A DNA stretch of 64,000 nucleotides, from contig NC_089854.1 in NCBI RefSeq assembly GCF_036373705.1, forward strand, positions 23,476,339 through 23,540,338, written 5' to 3'. This stretch comes from Amia ocellicauda. Its lineage: Eukaryota; Chordata; Actinopteri; Amiiformes; Amiidae. Positions 11,830 to 24,200 of this stretch are shown here, in pieces; within the stretch, counting starts at the first letter, position 1, and every line of letters starts with the position of its first letter. The position numbers and the translations under genes are program-made. The notes beneath the pieces are model-generated. The model worked only from the letters and a program-made list of their open reading frames with translations. It had not been told where the DNA came from and made no database searches.

Positions 11830-11930
11830 ATTTCCAGAGGCTTTACTGATCAGCGCCAGTTCTGTAGGCTGGTACACACAGCTGCGCAGCTGTCCGGTGT
11901 ACCCACTGTATGGAGACACGGGCTTGTTCA
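11830..11930 (-). CDS. GPRC5C, tail exon with NKPVSPYSGYTGQL
   Basis: A 101-base exon on the minus strand. A polypyrimidine tract ending TTTTTTTTAG precedes it and a GTAAGT donor follows it. It completes the codon split after 14389 and reads MNKPVSPYSGYTGQLRS followed by VYQPTELALISKASGN, a strong match to the cytoplasmic tail of GPRC5C as I remember it. It leaves in phase 0. Tyrosines in this tail are typical of the family. Confidence 0.88.
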
Positions 11931-14388
11931 CTAAAAAAAAAAGAAGAGAGAATCCTATTAATGCGTCATCGTTTTCAATACCAAAGAATTGTAGACTGCA
12001 TAGCACTGATGAGCAAACCAGTTTACAAAGGCAGTTATCATAAATATTTTTGTTGATAGATTTAACTGGGGCTTGTTTTCAGAGCTAAAATGGTATTTTC
12101 CCATTATTGTGTAACCCTTACAGTTTCTGGGAAATTAACCGAACCATGAAAATCAAAACTTATAGGCAGTCACTTGTTGATGGCTTTCTTTTTGTCAGAG
12201 GCTACTTGCTCCGACACTTTGGGAAAAACCATCTTTAGGATTTGCAATTGGTACTTTGGGAATTTTTTTTTAATTTGGGCCAACAGTTGACCAGACTAGG
12301 TCAGTGACTAAAGATCATGTTCACAATGACTAATTAAGCCAAAAACTGATTATGTACATGAGAGGTTGGTTGCAATAAAAAATTGAGGACCCTAAAGCCC
12401 TCCGAAATCTGGGAATATCCTGAACCTATGGATAGAGAACGTAGTCCTTGGCTAAACCATCTGTACTATGTCTTAAGGATTTAAAGCTGCCACCCCTCGG
12501 TCTCCTTGGATACCTAGGGAGGCAAACAGCCCCACACTGAGTAATAGGCTTTTATTTCAAGTAAGGCATGAGGTTGTTATTTGACTTCCACACTCTCCAC
12601 TTAACTAATATTTTATTTTAGATGGAGGTTGACAAATGAGGCAAAAAGTAAACAAAACCAAACAAAAAAACAGATCCTTTAAACTATTCAGTTCTCCCCA
12701 TCAATTGTTCAACCCTGTGTCTGACTGAAAGCAGAGCAAACAGATGGAGAGATAAGATCCAGATGTTTTGTATTTTTAAAGTCTGCAATTAAGAGCTGCA
12801 AATGTTTTGAACTTGCAAATTATTAATCTATAATAAGGGGTCTTCGCGGACTGCCTGTTTCCTGGCAAAGATTCAGAAAGTTATTATATCAGGCAGAGGA
12901 AAAACACATCTAGAATTAATTGGATTCCTTACCTGGATTCCTTTCTATCTGGCAATCAAATTAAAATAAACTACACAGTATTTTGTTTTTAAGGTTGTGG
13001 GGCTACAGAAGATTTGAGATTGGGTTTCCTACATTTTAACCTTTAAGTTTGGTACGCTACAGAAGGGTAATGACTTCACAGCAGGTTTAATTGACATTCA
13101 GATTGGGTCTGTAAACTACAGTCTAAATATTACATATGAACAAGTGTTTGGATTTATCTTCCTTTTGGTGGGGCATTGTAAATGGAGAATTTGTAATTGG
13201 AAACCATATTAAGTGGATTATATTTTCTCTCACAACATGCCATTGCATCTAGTACCTTCTCCTGCTTTGCACGTCACAGTACGACAAGTCTTTGTGGGCT
13301 AAGTGTACCGCCTGGAACAGCTCTTAATATTTTTATCTGAGTACAATTATATGGAGGATAATCCATGGCAAAATTAAAAATAAATACAGAGAGAAAATAA
13401 TAAATAAATAGAAATAAATAAATGGACATTTATTCATTTATTTCTGTATTTCTATATTTAATTTATTTTTTTCTCTGTATTTATTTTTAATTTTGGCATG
13501 GATTATCCTCCATACAATTAACTAAAACATCTTTATCAGAAGCTGTATTCAACTTATTTTACTTACTGTGATGTACTAGAAACAAAACTGAAAAAAACCA
13601 CAGAGTTGCTCGGCATTCCAGTGCAAGAATGCGAGCAGTCAGTGTTCGAGGTTCACCTACTGACCCGAGCCCTCTAGTTACACCATCTAAAATGATCGGA
13701 AATGTCAACTAAAACTTTGCCGATGGTGAAACACAGTTGTTAATGTTTCTAGTTCTCTAATTATGATCAACTGGAATTGCTCCTTGATCAAATACAGCTA
13801 CCTACTTTTATTACACAAGCATGTTTGTGGTCATGGATTCTTATGGAAGCTGCCACTCCCCCGAGCCAGTTTGGCATTTTCCACAAAATTCACAGCCCAG
13901 GTGTTTTAAGAGAGTGTTTCCAAAACATGACCATGTTGCACAGATTGGCATGCATTCTAATGGACACGGTTGCAGCAAATTGTGAAATATGTCCCAAACA
14001 AATTAATGGGAAACTGTTGTTATCACGGAATGGATCATTCGGTTTATCAAGTCTACGTTAATTATTAACAAGAGATCTACGACCACTCTGTGAGTGGAAG
14101 TTGCATTCCTGTTGCATTGTTTGACATTTTTCAGGGAGGATTTGTGTTCAGTAATTTCTAATCCAACAAACGTAAACTATCGAATTCAACCACAACTGAA
14201 TTACAGAAGATTAGATAAAGACAAAGAAATTAAATGAATGTTTTGAATGCAGTTTGCCAGCCAGAAAGTGCAAATTGGAAATTCTGGAAATGCCAAAAGC
14301 ATGCGCACACGCACTAGAATATTTCATTAAATATACAGACATTTCTTCTAGGTCACAAAGTTTTCATTAAATAAAAAATAAAGCATAC
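11931..14388 (-). other. GPRC5C intron between 7TM exon and tail exons
   Basis: About 2.46 kb with GT-AG ends on the minus strand. It contains a 163-bp foldback element at 13351-13513. The open frame at 13777-14061 has no splice support or recognisable product, and I regard it as chance. Confidence 0.7.
13351..13513. mobile_element. Foldback MITE with near-perfect 8-bp target duplication
   Basis: The left arm starts ATGGAGGATAATCCATG and the right arm ends with its reverse complement. The arms run on for about 50 bases each around an AT-rich centre. The flanks are ACAATTAT (13343-13350) and ACAATTAA (13514-13521), seven of eight bases identical. An 8-bp duplication points to a hAT-type nonautonomous element, though the termini do not begin CA as hATs often do. 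Confidence 0.7.
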
Positions 14389-15430
14389 TTGAATTGGGCT
14401 CATCCATAGAGAATGCTTTGTTTTCCACGAACATGTTCTGTGAAGTGTGCTCTTTAAGGATGGTTTCATATCCCACCCCTCTGGTGGGATAGAGGTCATC
14501 TCCATAGCTCTGTTCCGGCTCGGTGTTGCTGGTGAGTGCGCACATCTCAGGAATCATGTACAGGATGAGGAACACCCAGGCATTGGACACCAGTGCAATG
14601 GCGAGGGTGGGGTCATCCCAGCTGGGACTCCCTCGCTTTTGGTTCCCATAGACATACATCACAATCCAGGCCACCCAGATGCCCACCGACAGGCAGCTGG
14701 TCACCAGGATGAAGATGCCGTGCTTTTTCCAGTGCTTGTGTTTCCCAATCTGGGTAGGGATGGCGGCTGCAAAAATGGCCAATAGGAGAGCCATGACGTA
14801 GATGAGGGCCATCACAAAATCCTGGTTGGTGATGTCACAGGGGTCCCCACTTTGCATCCTGTCTGGTGGATAGCGGACAATGGTGATGATCAGCCACTCC
14901 GAGTTGATGATCACCTCTACCATCCAGAGAGCCAAGGCACCCAGGAAGAGCGCCCAGCCCCTCGGGCCCCTGTCCTTGCGCACCAGCATGTTCAGCTGGA
15001 TGCAGTGCATCAGCAGGCACGAGAAACAGCCAGCAAAGAGCACCCCAAAAAGAAAGCGCCTGGATGCACAGGTGGAGAAATTCTTCTTGACAATGAAGTC
15101 AAAGGTGAGGGCAAACAGTCCAAGAGTGAACAGCAAGAAGAGGGCTTGCAGCCCCACTGTGCTCTTCCTCGTCCCTTCAGTGACGAACGGAAGGGTGGCC
15201 ACCAACACAATTAGCAACACAAAGGTGCTCACCACTCCAGCCCCTGCAAACGCCTCCAGTACGATCCCCCAGACCCCTCCTAAGTCACACAGGTTGAAAT
15301 AGAGAGGATTCACCGATGGGTCGCAGCCAACAGGGGGGGTGTTGTTCCCTGCGTTGGCTCCTGGGAGAGACCCCAGAAAAATGGCAAAGGGCATCAGTAG
15401 CAGGGGGATCTTCATTACTGCCAAGTCCAT
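14389..15430 (-). CDS. GPRC5C, main seven-transmembrane exon
   Basis: This is an orphan class C receptor of the retinoic-acid-inducible group (GPRC5/RAIG), expected at the plasma membrane. The ATG at 15430-15428 follows a CTGCAG acceptor by 13 bases of 5' UTR. Residues 1-27 look like a signal peptide (LLLMPFAIFLG, then LPGANA). The short ectodomain has paired cysteines (CDPSVNPLYFNLCDL). Seven hydrophobic segments fall at about 52-78, 92-114, 126-150, 160-186, 204-225, 238-261 and 275-297. The tail motif YETILKEH and FSMDEPNS matches GPRC5C better than GPRC5B in my reading. The exon gives 347 codons plus one base and ends at the donor GTATGC. The large single 7TM exon and its position beside GPR142 fit the vertebrate gene. 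Confidence 0.93.
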
Positions 15431-15443
15431 GGAGTGCCTGTAC

Positions 15444-17968
15444 CTGCAGGAGTAGTAAGAGAGTAAAATGAGTGAGGAGATACGAGAGTTGTACAACCCT
15501 CAAATAGCTCCATGTCTCATGTCATCAAAGCAGACACGTAAATTCTAAGTGACACAAACCATTTGCATTTAATTTCAAGACTGGGTTAATTTGAATTTTT
15601 ATATCCAAGTATTTTAATCATTCTTTTCAATAAAGTGAGTCACAGTGGAGCAATATTGGTATGAACGGTGGCATTTTTTCCATTTTTCATTCCACAAACT
15701 ACTGATCGGTGTTTAAACAAAATTGCTTTTCTGAGGGTATTTTCCTTAGCCTGCAGCTGAAGTTAAAGGAGACGTTTTGGAAACTATGCACTCATGGGGG
15801 AGTGAGGGAGGAAGGGGTTGTTGTGAAGGGGAAGAAAATCATCTGATAACTACATGTTCCCTAATGAAATCCAGAGAAGTCTCGGAGATGTATATTGGAT
15901 TCAGCTCCTTATGGCGAGGTCCAGGTCGACAATCACCACTTTTAGTTTAGTGCTTCCAGTTGTAAATAGCTTTTACAATGAAGCATGAAGGAATGCTGTA
16001 ATCAGTTCCCTCTCATATTAATATCAAGTTCCTAATTCCACAAACCTATTAATCTGAACATCTGTAGATGATGCTGGAATCTGCAACACACATTCAATAG
16101 CAACACCGTTGATGGGCTACGCTACAGAAACATAACCTATAGAGCGCTCATGTAAAGGTTCCCAGTAACGTCGGTAGCACTGTTTTCCTGTACACTGATC
16201 ATTTATCACTTTATACTGTAATGCTTATAGCTGCAATATTGACACTGGCCTCTTTTATGATGTTGATTCCCGAGTAATTATGCAACGGACTATAATTTAT
16301 TGTCTCCAATATAGGCTTTCTCAGATTCCCATTCACTTCATCCAGCCATGTCACCTGCTGTGATTTGTGCACAATAAAATAATGCTAAAATAATGAAAGA
16401 ATCCATCAATAATTCAAAAGGCCAGGCTTGTCGGCGTTGCGTCGTACTGTTCTTATCAGTCACCTACGAAAGCCCATTGATCAGACGGCTTGACTCCTGT
16501 GCAGGGCGCGTTTCAGGCACTATATTTGTTCTGGCCTACAGAGTGCGGTCACGTTACGCTGAGTACCGTATTTCTGGGTTACATAACCGGATCGATGGGG
16601 TTGTGGGTGATGCAGCTGAGGCCGGTTTCCTGGCCATCAGATCCTCCTGCAGATAGTGTCCTTTAAATGTTCAGTCAATGACAGTTACGGCATTTGAAAA
16701 TCCAGGAGGACACCAGGCACCGAAGGCCCGCATTCAGATTGGCACCCATTGTGTGCTTGTGTCATGCATCCCAGCACACACACCTTCCCCTAGTCTGTAC
16801 AGATGTAAGGAAAGCAGAAGGAGCAGACTACGCCTCTGTGAAACTGATCTGATGTGTGACAAGGACTTTATGGTCAATCTTGAAAAACTATTTATGACAG
16901 AGTAAAGCAATAGATTTTTTTTAAGCGTAATAAAAAAAAAAGGGTGGTCTCTCCGAACACACAACAATGAAGCAAAAACTGCAGTTCTATTATCATCATT
17001 ATTGTGGTTTTAAGTCACTTTTCTTTTAAATACTTCACTTTATTTATGTACTTTACATTTATTTAACTTCAGTATACCTTTGATTGTTTAAAAACAGGCC
17101 AAACAAACATCGTTACCCAAACACCCCCCCACTCGCTAGCAACACGTCTGTGATGATTTTCTCATTGTCTGGATACATAACAACAACAAACTCCATTCCA
17201 GACAACTTAGCATTAAAGCCTCTAATGAATTACTAAAAAAAAGACTATTAGGTAAAGTTATTAATTCTTTGTAAAACATTTATTTTTGTCTCTAGTTCCC
17301 TTCCAATTAAATAAAGGTCTCTGCAGAAGAGCCACAGTAATAGTCTACATCAAGTATATATATGTTGAGATAATTATGCTGGCCAGAATGTCTGTGTTCG
17401 CTGGGACTCTCATATCAGGGCAGACACACAATCTAAACGAAGGTTGAAGAGCTTGGCATCTATGTGCACCTGGCTGAATGCTAAACAAATAAGCAAGTAC
17501 ATATTAACCAGCAAAGCCAATAGACACATTATTAGCAATCTGTCAATATTGTATCGATATTGTATGCATCAATGCTAAAGATGTCAACAAAACAGCTGTT
17601 TTTTTGTGTCTGCAATTTTTTTTAATTAAATTCTACAACAAAACATGATCCTAGCCGATGATCCTTTGCTGATTTCAAGCCCATTCTTAGATGTATGCAG
17701 ACTAGATTTGGTTGTGACCAAAAAGCTGAATCTTGTGTAAAGATCTCCCCACCATAAAACATTAATAGGTTACATTGTGAAATATGTTTTAATCATTTTA
17801 CTGATATACATATATATAAGTATTTAAACAAAATACAAACATTAGTTTGGTACTGACAACAAATAAATGTTAGCTACACTTATTTGTTACTTCTTAGTAA
17901 TTTCCTATTGCAGAGATTAGAAAATGAAAAAAACTTGTGAAATTCACACATCGTATTGTTTACACGTT

Positions 17969-18018
<50 letters not shown>

Positions 18019-18205
18019 AATAATAATAATAATAATTAATAAACCACAACCAATGGTTTATGAACCAGTGTAGGATAAAAGCTTTATGTATTGTCTCCCG
18101 GTACACTGGTGAGAATTAACAGTAAAAGACAGTTTCTCTTTTCTCCCCGGTTATATCCCTCTGCTCGGAGGTGCATCCACAGGTGGACGGGACCGGAGCG
18201 CTTAC
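15444..18205 (-). other. Probable GPRC5C 5' intron
   Basis: On the minus strand this runs from a GTAAGC donor at 18205 to the CTGCAG acceptor at 15444. It contains the palindromic (ATT)n(AAT)n tract at 17971-18042. I recognise no other gene in it; the frame at 16393-16656 is unsupported. Confidence 0.45.
17971..18042. repeat. Palindromic (ATT)n(AAT)n microsatellite
   Basis: About fifteen ATT units are followed directly by about seven AAT units. The two halves are reverse complements, so the tract can fold on itself. Confidence 0.9.
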
Positions 18206-18340
18206 CTGCGGCCGCACCTGCGCAGTTCGGGCAGTTGGTCCGCCGGCTCGTCCGGTGCGGAGAAACACAGACAGGTGAAGGATCACGGGTCTACTTTCCC
18301 ACGGGGTTGCGCCCTTTGAAAAGCAAAAGGTATCAAATCT
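18206..18340 (-). promoter_or_regulatory. Candidate GPRC5C first noncoding exon and promoter region
   Basis: The stretch at about 18150-18480 is GC- and CpG-richer than its surroundings. On the minus strand GCGGCCGCAG is followed by GTAAGC, a good donor, with exon end at 18206. The next usable acceptor in that direction is the one ahead of the GPRC5C ATG. The upstream limit is a guess. No TATA box is evident. Confidence 0.4.
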
Positions 18341-18514
18341 AACCCGCTTGTCAATAGGATGTCACATAAATCTCTTCACTTAGAATCGGCCGAAGGAGAC
18401 GCGATCTTCCAACGTGTCCTCGGTTACCCCCGTGCGTTTCGTTTTCTCCGTTTTGGAGAAGCACTTGTCTTTGTTTGTTCGGGTTTTAAAGTATGGTTTA
18501 ATTCCAATGTGCTG

Positions 18515-18570
<56 letters not shown>
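18515..18570. repeat. (CT)n microsatellite
   Basis: About 28 CT units, lying just upstream (in transcription direction) of the candidate GPRC5C first exon. Confidence 0.95.
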
Positions 18571-18572
<2 letters not shown>

Positions 18573-19557
18573 CCCGCCTACCCAAGCCTCAGCCCTGCCC
18601 TCCTCCCTGCACTCACACCTGCCCGCTCGTCGCTCAGCCCACCCTCTGCCACTGCAGCTTTTATAGCGCCCCACCTCCTCGTGTGTGAGTTTACATCTTA
18701 CAAATCAAATTAAAAAAGTGTTTTTTCAAATCTGTATAGAACACCCCCACACACAACACATGACACTAAAACGCTCAGACCATTCAATCCATCACATTCA
18801 GACGTGCATTATGTAACTGTAAAGAGCGCGGCAATGATTCAGTTGCACCGCAGTCTCAGTTTCACCATTTCTATTGAAAGCACGTTTATTTCAGTATGGT
18901 ATAACGCGGGGGAAGAGATCGCTGCTTATAAATAACAGATAGGTGTTGAACCCCGTGCTCAATGTATCCCAAAACGCCGCGCTGGGGGCTGGCAGCGGTG
19001 CCCCTGCAGTCAGAGTGTGCAGAGAGAGGGCAGCCTGGCTCCACGCTGCCGGCCAGCCTGGATTAGGGGCCTGAGCTCAGTGCTCAGACATCCAGCGCTG
19101 GTATGTGCTCTGATATTGGGCCACTGCCGGGACCTTGATCCACAGCTATTTCATGTGTTTCCACAGCCCTGACACTGGCATTCCTGGGGGCGTTGTGGAG
19201 GCAGTGAAAGACCTGACCTGTTACACTTATTGGGTGATTCCACTTGCTTTGTTCCACAGCTTCTCTTTTCCATGTCACACCTGCATAGTGTATAATTTAA
19301 TCTTCCCATCTTTTATGGGTTCGTCTTTTAGGTCTTTTTTCCTCTCTTGGGATCCATTCAATCACTTCCTTTGTCCATCTTTGATGTGTTCTTGCAGTGT
19401 GTCCGGCCCATTGCTATTTTAGCATTTTCACTCTTTCAATGATGTCACATATTTTAGTTTGTTCTCTGATGCTTTTTTTATATCTCTCGTTGTTATTTCA
19501 TATAAATATACATATGTGTGTATACATGTGTGTGTATGTAATTTCTTTTATTATATA
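18571..19557. other. Intergenic region upstream of GPRC5C
   Basis: Probably the proximal upstream flank of GPRC5C. I see no gene. A GC-richer patch at 18960-19080 has no recognisable product. Confidence 0.35.
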
Positions 19558-19790
19558 CAGCTCTGGAAAAAGTTAAGAGACCACTGCAAATTGTTCTTAA
19601 ATCAGCATCTCTACATGTATGGCAGCCATCCCATTCCATTCATAATTGCTATTTTTAATTTGGGAGAAATGTTGTCAGTAGTTTACAGAATAAAACAAAA
19701 ATGTTCATTTTACCCAAACACATACCTATAAATAGTAAAACCAGAGAAAGTTATATTTTTGCAGTGGCCTCTTAATTTTTTCCAGAGCTG
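19558..19790. mobile_element. 233-bp MITE with Tc1-like ends
   Basis: The left end CAGCTCTGGAAAAAGTTAAG and the right end, reverse-complemented CAGCTCTGGAAAAAATTAAG, match over at least 30 bases with few changes. TA flanks both sides (19556-19557, 19791-19792). There is no coding capacity. The terminal sequence is one I associate with a common nonautonomous Tc1/mariner repeat of fish. Confidence 0.85.
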
Positions 19791-20050
19791 TATATTGTTA
19801 TATGATATATTTGTCATTTGGATTGCATGCCTCTTAGATCTGTACGCAATTGAAAGCACATGTAACTGACTGTGAAGTTTCCTGCCAGGTGTTAGCAGTG
19901 CCCTTTCCGTGTCTTTGAAGGGATTTGTTATGGTTGCTATTTGATATGTTGAGATTTGCAGTGATTAGATCACAGTAAACAAGTCTTTGGCGCCACCATG
20001 TGGACAAGTGTGGAACGTTATTCATAAAGCCGTCGTCAAAGTGGATTGTA

Positions 20051-21271
20051 CACTCACCTAAAGGATTATTAGGAACACCTGTTCAATTTCTCATTAATGC
20101 AATTATCTAACCAACCAATCACATGGCAGTTGCTTCAATGCATTTAGGGGTGTGGTCCTGGTCAAGACAATCTCCTGAACTCCAAACTGAATGTCTGAAT
20201 GGGAAAGAAAGGTGATTTAAGCAATTTTGAGCGTGGCATGGTTGTTGGTGCCAGGCGGGCCGGTCTGAGTATTTCACAATCTGCTCAGTTACTGGGATTT
20301 TCACGCACAACCATTTCTAGGGTTTACAAAGAATGGTGTGAAAAGGGAAAAACATCCAGTATGCGGCAGTCCTGTGGGCGAAAATGCCTTGTTGATGCTA
20401 GAGGTCAGAGGAGAATGGGCCGACTGATTCAAGCTGATAGAAGAGCAACTTTGACTGAAATAACCACTCGTTACAACCGAGGTATGCAGCAAAGCATTTG
20501 TGAAGCCACAACACGTACAACCTTGAGGCGGATGGGCTACAACAGCAGAAGACCCCACCGGGTACCACTCATCTCCACTACAAATAGGAAAAAGAGGCTA
20601 CAATTTGCACAAGCTCACCAAAATTGGACAGTTGAAGACTGGAAAAATTTTGCCTGGTCTGATGAGTCTCGATTTCTGTTGAGACATTCAGATGGTAGAG
20701 TCAGAATTTGGAGTAAACAGAATGAGAACATGGATCCATCATGCCTTGTTACCACTGTGCTGGCTGGTGGTGGTGGTGTAATGGTGTGGGGGATGTTTTC
20801 TTTGCACACTTTAGGCCCCTTAGTGCCAACTGGGCATTGTTTAAATGCCACGGCCTACCTGAGCATTGTTTCTGACCATGTCCATCCCTTTATGACCACC
20901 ATGTACTCATCCTCTGATGGCTACTTCCAGCAGGATAATGCACCATGTCACAAAGGTCGAATCATTTCAAATTGGTTTCTTGAACATGACAATGAGTTCA
21001 CTGTACTAAACTGGCCCCCACAGTCACCAGATCTCAACCCAATAGAGCATCTTTGGGATGTGGTGGAACGGGAGCTTCGTGCCCTGGATGTGCATCCCAC
21101 AAATCTCCATCAACTGCAAGATGCTATCCTATCAATATGGGCCAACATTTCTAAAGAATGCTTTCAGCACCTTGTTGAATCAATGCCACGTAGAATTAAG
21201 GCAGTTCTGAAGGCGAAAGGGGGTCAAACACAGTATTAGTATGGTGTTCCTAATAATCCTTTAGGTGAGTG
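20051..21271 (+). mobile_element. Tc1/mariner DD36E element, copy B (1221 bp, full length)
   Basis: The inverted repeats CACTCACCTAAAGG and CCTTTAGGTGAGTG are both present and TA flanks both ends (20049-20050, 21272-21273). It is 12 bp longer than copy A, the difference lying wholly inside the transposase frame. It is the most complete of the three copies. Confidence 0.95.
20199..21239 (+). CDS. Tc1-like transposase, copy B (346 aa)
   Basis: This is the reference copy of the family. The frame is uninterrupted from ATG to TAG. Residues about 1-110 form the paired-like DNA-binding region, with FSRTTISRVYKEW as the first recognition helix and RKCLVDARGQRR as the basic linker. Catalytic residues are Asp155, Asp246 and Glu283, with 36 residues between the last two. 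A glycine-rich GGGGVMVWG box sits between the first and second Asp, as in other Tc1 transposases. Differences from copies A and C are scattered substitutions. With both repeats intact it could in principle still be mobile; the sequence alone does not show activity. Confidence 0.93.
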   Translation: MGKKGDLSNFERGMVVGARRAGLSISQSAQLLGFSRTTISRVYKEWCEKGKTSSMRQSCGRKCLVDARGQRRMGRLIQADRRATLTEITTRYNRGMQQSICEATTRTTLRRMGYNSRRPHRVPLISTTNRKKRLQFAQAHQNWTVEDWKNFAWSDESRFLLRHSDGRVRIWSKQNENMDPSCLVTTVLAGGGGVMVWGMFSLHTLGPLVPTGHCLNATAYLSIVSDHVHPFMTTMYSSSDGYFQQDNAPCHKGRIISNWFLEHDNEFTVLNWPPQSPDLNPIEHLWDVVERELRALDVHPTNLHQLQDAILSIWANISKECFQHLVESMPRRIKAVLKAKGGQTQY

Positions 21272-21273
21272 TA

Positions 21274-24200
21274 TATCAGTATTACCAGAACCTCTACTAT
21301 TCAGACTGGGATTGATTTATTTCTGTATTTTGTAACTTAGAATTGAAGCAGCACCACTTTTTTATGGTATTTTGTACTAGCTTCTCCCACATAAATGTAA
21401 AGCACTGAGGAAAAATAAGCTGCAATGTCAAAAATACAACTAGAAGTTTAGGTATCTTTAGATAGTTTATCTGCATGTGATTGTACTTTTTGCATGATAT
21501 ATTTATGGTGATGTATTATTTTTATGTTAATATGCAGGTTGCTGGATCTGGATCTGGAACTGGATCTTCTTCTGCTGCTGTTTCTTCTTCTATAGTGGAA
21601 ATACCCCCAAATCTAAGTAATCTGTTTTTACATCATAATCAATGTAATATGCAAATACAATTCCAACAAAGATAAGACACACAAAATGTGGCCATAATTG
21701 TCGTTAGAGAACAAGAAATATCACAGTGACCCAAAAATATTACATGTACGACCAAAAACTGTCCTACACTAAGGTATTACATTTTTTTACCACAGCAGTC
21801 CACACTACACTTTACTGTGCTTTTAATACAGTGCTTATATAGTATATATATTTTTTTAATTTTGCCAAACACTGAAAGATGTTGCAAGCACTGTAGTAAT
21901 GAAGCTCTTTGTTGTTTAACAGGGTCTGCATTCATGATCGATTTCATTGTTGTCCACAAGGTGGCGACACGTCCCGTTAAAATGTGTAATATTCACCTAC
22001 AGACCATTTATACATATACTGAACAACCTCCATACATTTTGGTGCTCTGTACTCTTTTACTTGAAACATGTTTTGTGTTCAGGCTGGAGGTGCATTGTTT
22101 TCACTATTTGACTTTCCATTGTCATGATTTGTCTCATCACAAATGTGTGATTCCCTAGCGTTCGGTTATTACACAAAGACTTTCCCGGCACAGAGATGGA
22201 TGTTAAACCCAACAAGCAGTTTATTGGAAAAATCCAGAGAGTCGGCTTCAAGTACACGACAGGACAATTCCCTTATTTTCACAAATGTTTGGTGTAACAG
22301 CACACACTTCTAAAATACAAACATACACACATACTGTACATACACACACTCACATAAATAGGATTTTCATATTTTTGTGAAAGAACTAAATAAATGTACA
22401 GATGTTTTTTTTTTTTTTTAGGAAAGCTGGCACAGAAACAGGAAACCACTGCCCATTACTTAACAGATGCTAGGGTGGTCCTAAAGCGTGTCCCCATTGT
22501 GTATCCGCTGTAGTCTCGGACGAGAGCCGTGTTTAACACTTCATGGTCTCCTCACACAGTCAGTAGTAATCTGGTGATAAAGCTGTACCTCGGCACTGTG
22601 CTTAATAAATCCATTCGCCTGGCTAGAGGCTGTGTTGGCATCGATACGCCCACGCTGTGTTCAATTGTTAATGAGAAGCCAGAGACGCAGTGGAAATGGC
22701 TTCACAGGCAGAACTACAGAAACGTGCGTGGCAGCTAGCTGGAGATGAACATGAATTACATGATCTATGTGACCCATGCAGTGTGAATACCTTCACTCCA
22801 TTTTAACTGCATTTGAAGAGATGAAGATGAGAGTAATGATTTGATGGATTTGTAGGAAATATATCACTTGGAAAACTGCACCAGAGAGCTGACTGGGAGC
22901 AGAATGGGTGTTGCAGGGATCTGTTTCATATCTATTGCTCTTCCTGATTGACAGCAAATGGCTAGAGTGAACTAGATGTTGTGTGACTTAATGTAATGAG
23001 ATGGTACTGCTACCACCAGAGGGGCTGACATGAAATCATATACATTTTGAAACCTCTTCTATTATAAGAGACAATTAAAAGGCAACGTTGTTTTGTATGT
23101 CTTTACAGCTGCTCTTTGCATTCATTCACAAATCATTTCATGATGGTTTATATTTGCTTCTGATGTGGTGTGGATGCTGGGAAGAAGACGATCCCCACCT
23201 CTGGAAGTTTGTGAAATGTTTATTGAGCTTACATGTAAAACGTACAGCTTTCAGATTCCCTTCATGGAGTTTTCAATGCATTTTCTTCTAAATCGGTTGA
23301 GGTTTGTGCAAACCTTGTTTCTATCAGCGTTGTATTGGCAGACAGGAGTTGTTTAATTCCAGCGTGACCCCAGAGTGTTAAACCAGGCTTAGTCAGAAAG
23401 TCAATTTACTATGTTATAACTGCACTAAATTGACACATTCAAAGGCTGAAAAACCACAGGAGGTGACGAGGACAATAAGTTATACAGAATAGCCTCCAGG
23501 GACCACTTTCAATATCACCAGATCAGCCGAGCAGCCACAGCTTGGTGTAGATGTAATTAGAGCTGGCTTTAAATTGGGATATTGCAAAGGATATACGTTT
23601 GCATAATTTTGTGCATATGAACAAGATCGTCTTGTTGTAGATGGAGAGTTGTTGTACTAGACTATTCAACCTTTTCAGATGAATAATCTGATAACATCTG
23701 TCACTGGAGTGGAAAGCTATCATGCACTGTGATGGGAATGGAGGGTGCGAGGGGAGAGCAGGGGGGAGGGTTATTGTACCCGCACAATAATCCTCAGTCT
23801 GTGCCTGGCGGGCAAACTCTCTCACGGCACAGAGAGACAGAAAGATGAAGCAGCCCAGACAGAGAACCCCCCCACCACCCCCAATGCATTCATGCATTTA
23901 TTGGAAAGTCATCAATTAGAACATACAGCTTTTGTGCCAGGTTGCCAACATATTTAATACAGACAAGGTAACAAGACCAAAATGAGAAAATAATAAATAT
24001 GAATTTACATAAATATCTTGTTCATGTTGATGCTCGTTGTCACGGTTACTAATGATACTCCTCCGAAATTCATGTTATAATGTAATATGACCCCCCCCCC
24101 CCTTTTCGGCACCATTACAAACATGCACTAGGATGTTTTTTGCAAACACGTTACTAGTTTTTGGAATGTGAAAGAATAAAATTAAAGTATGTAAATAGGG

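Noticed and set aside
16393-16656. 87-codon ORF in the GPRC5C 5' intron
   Set aside because: No splice sites, no recognisable protein, opposite strand to the gene.
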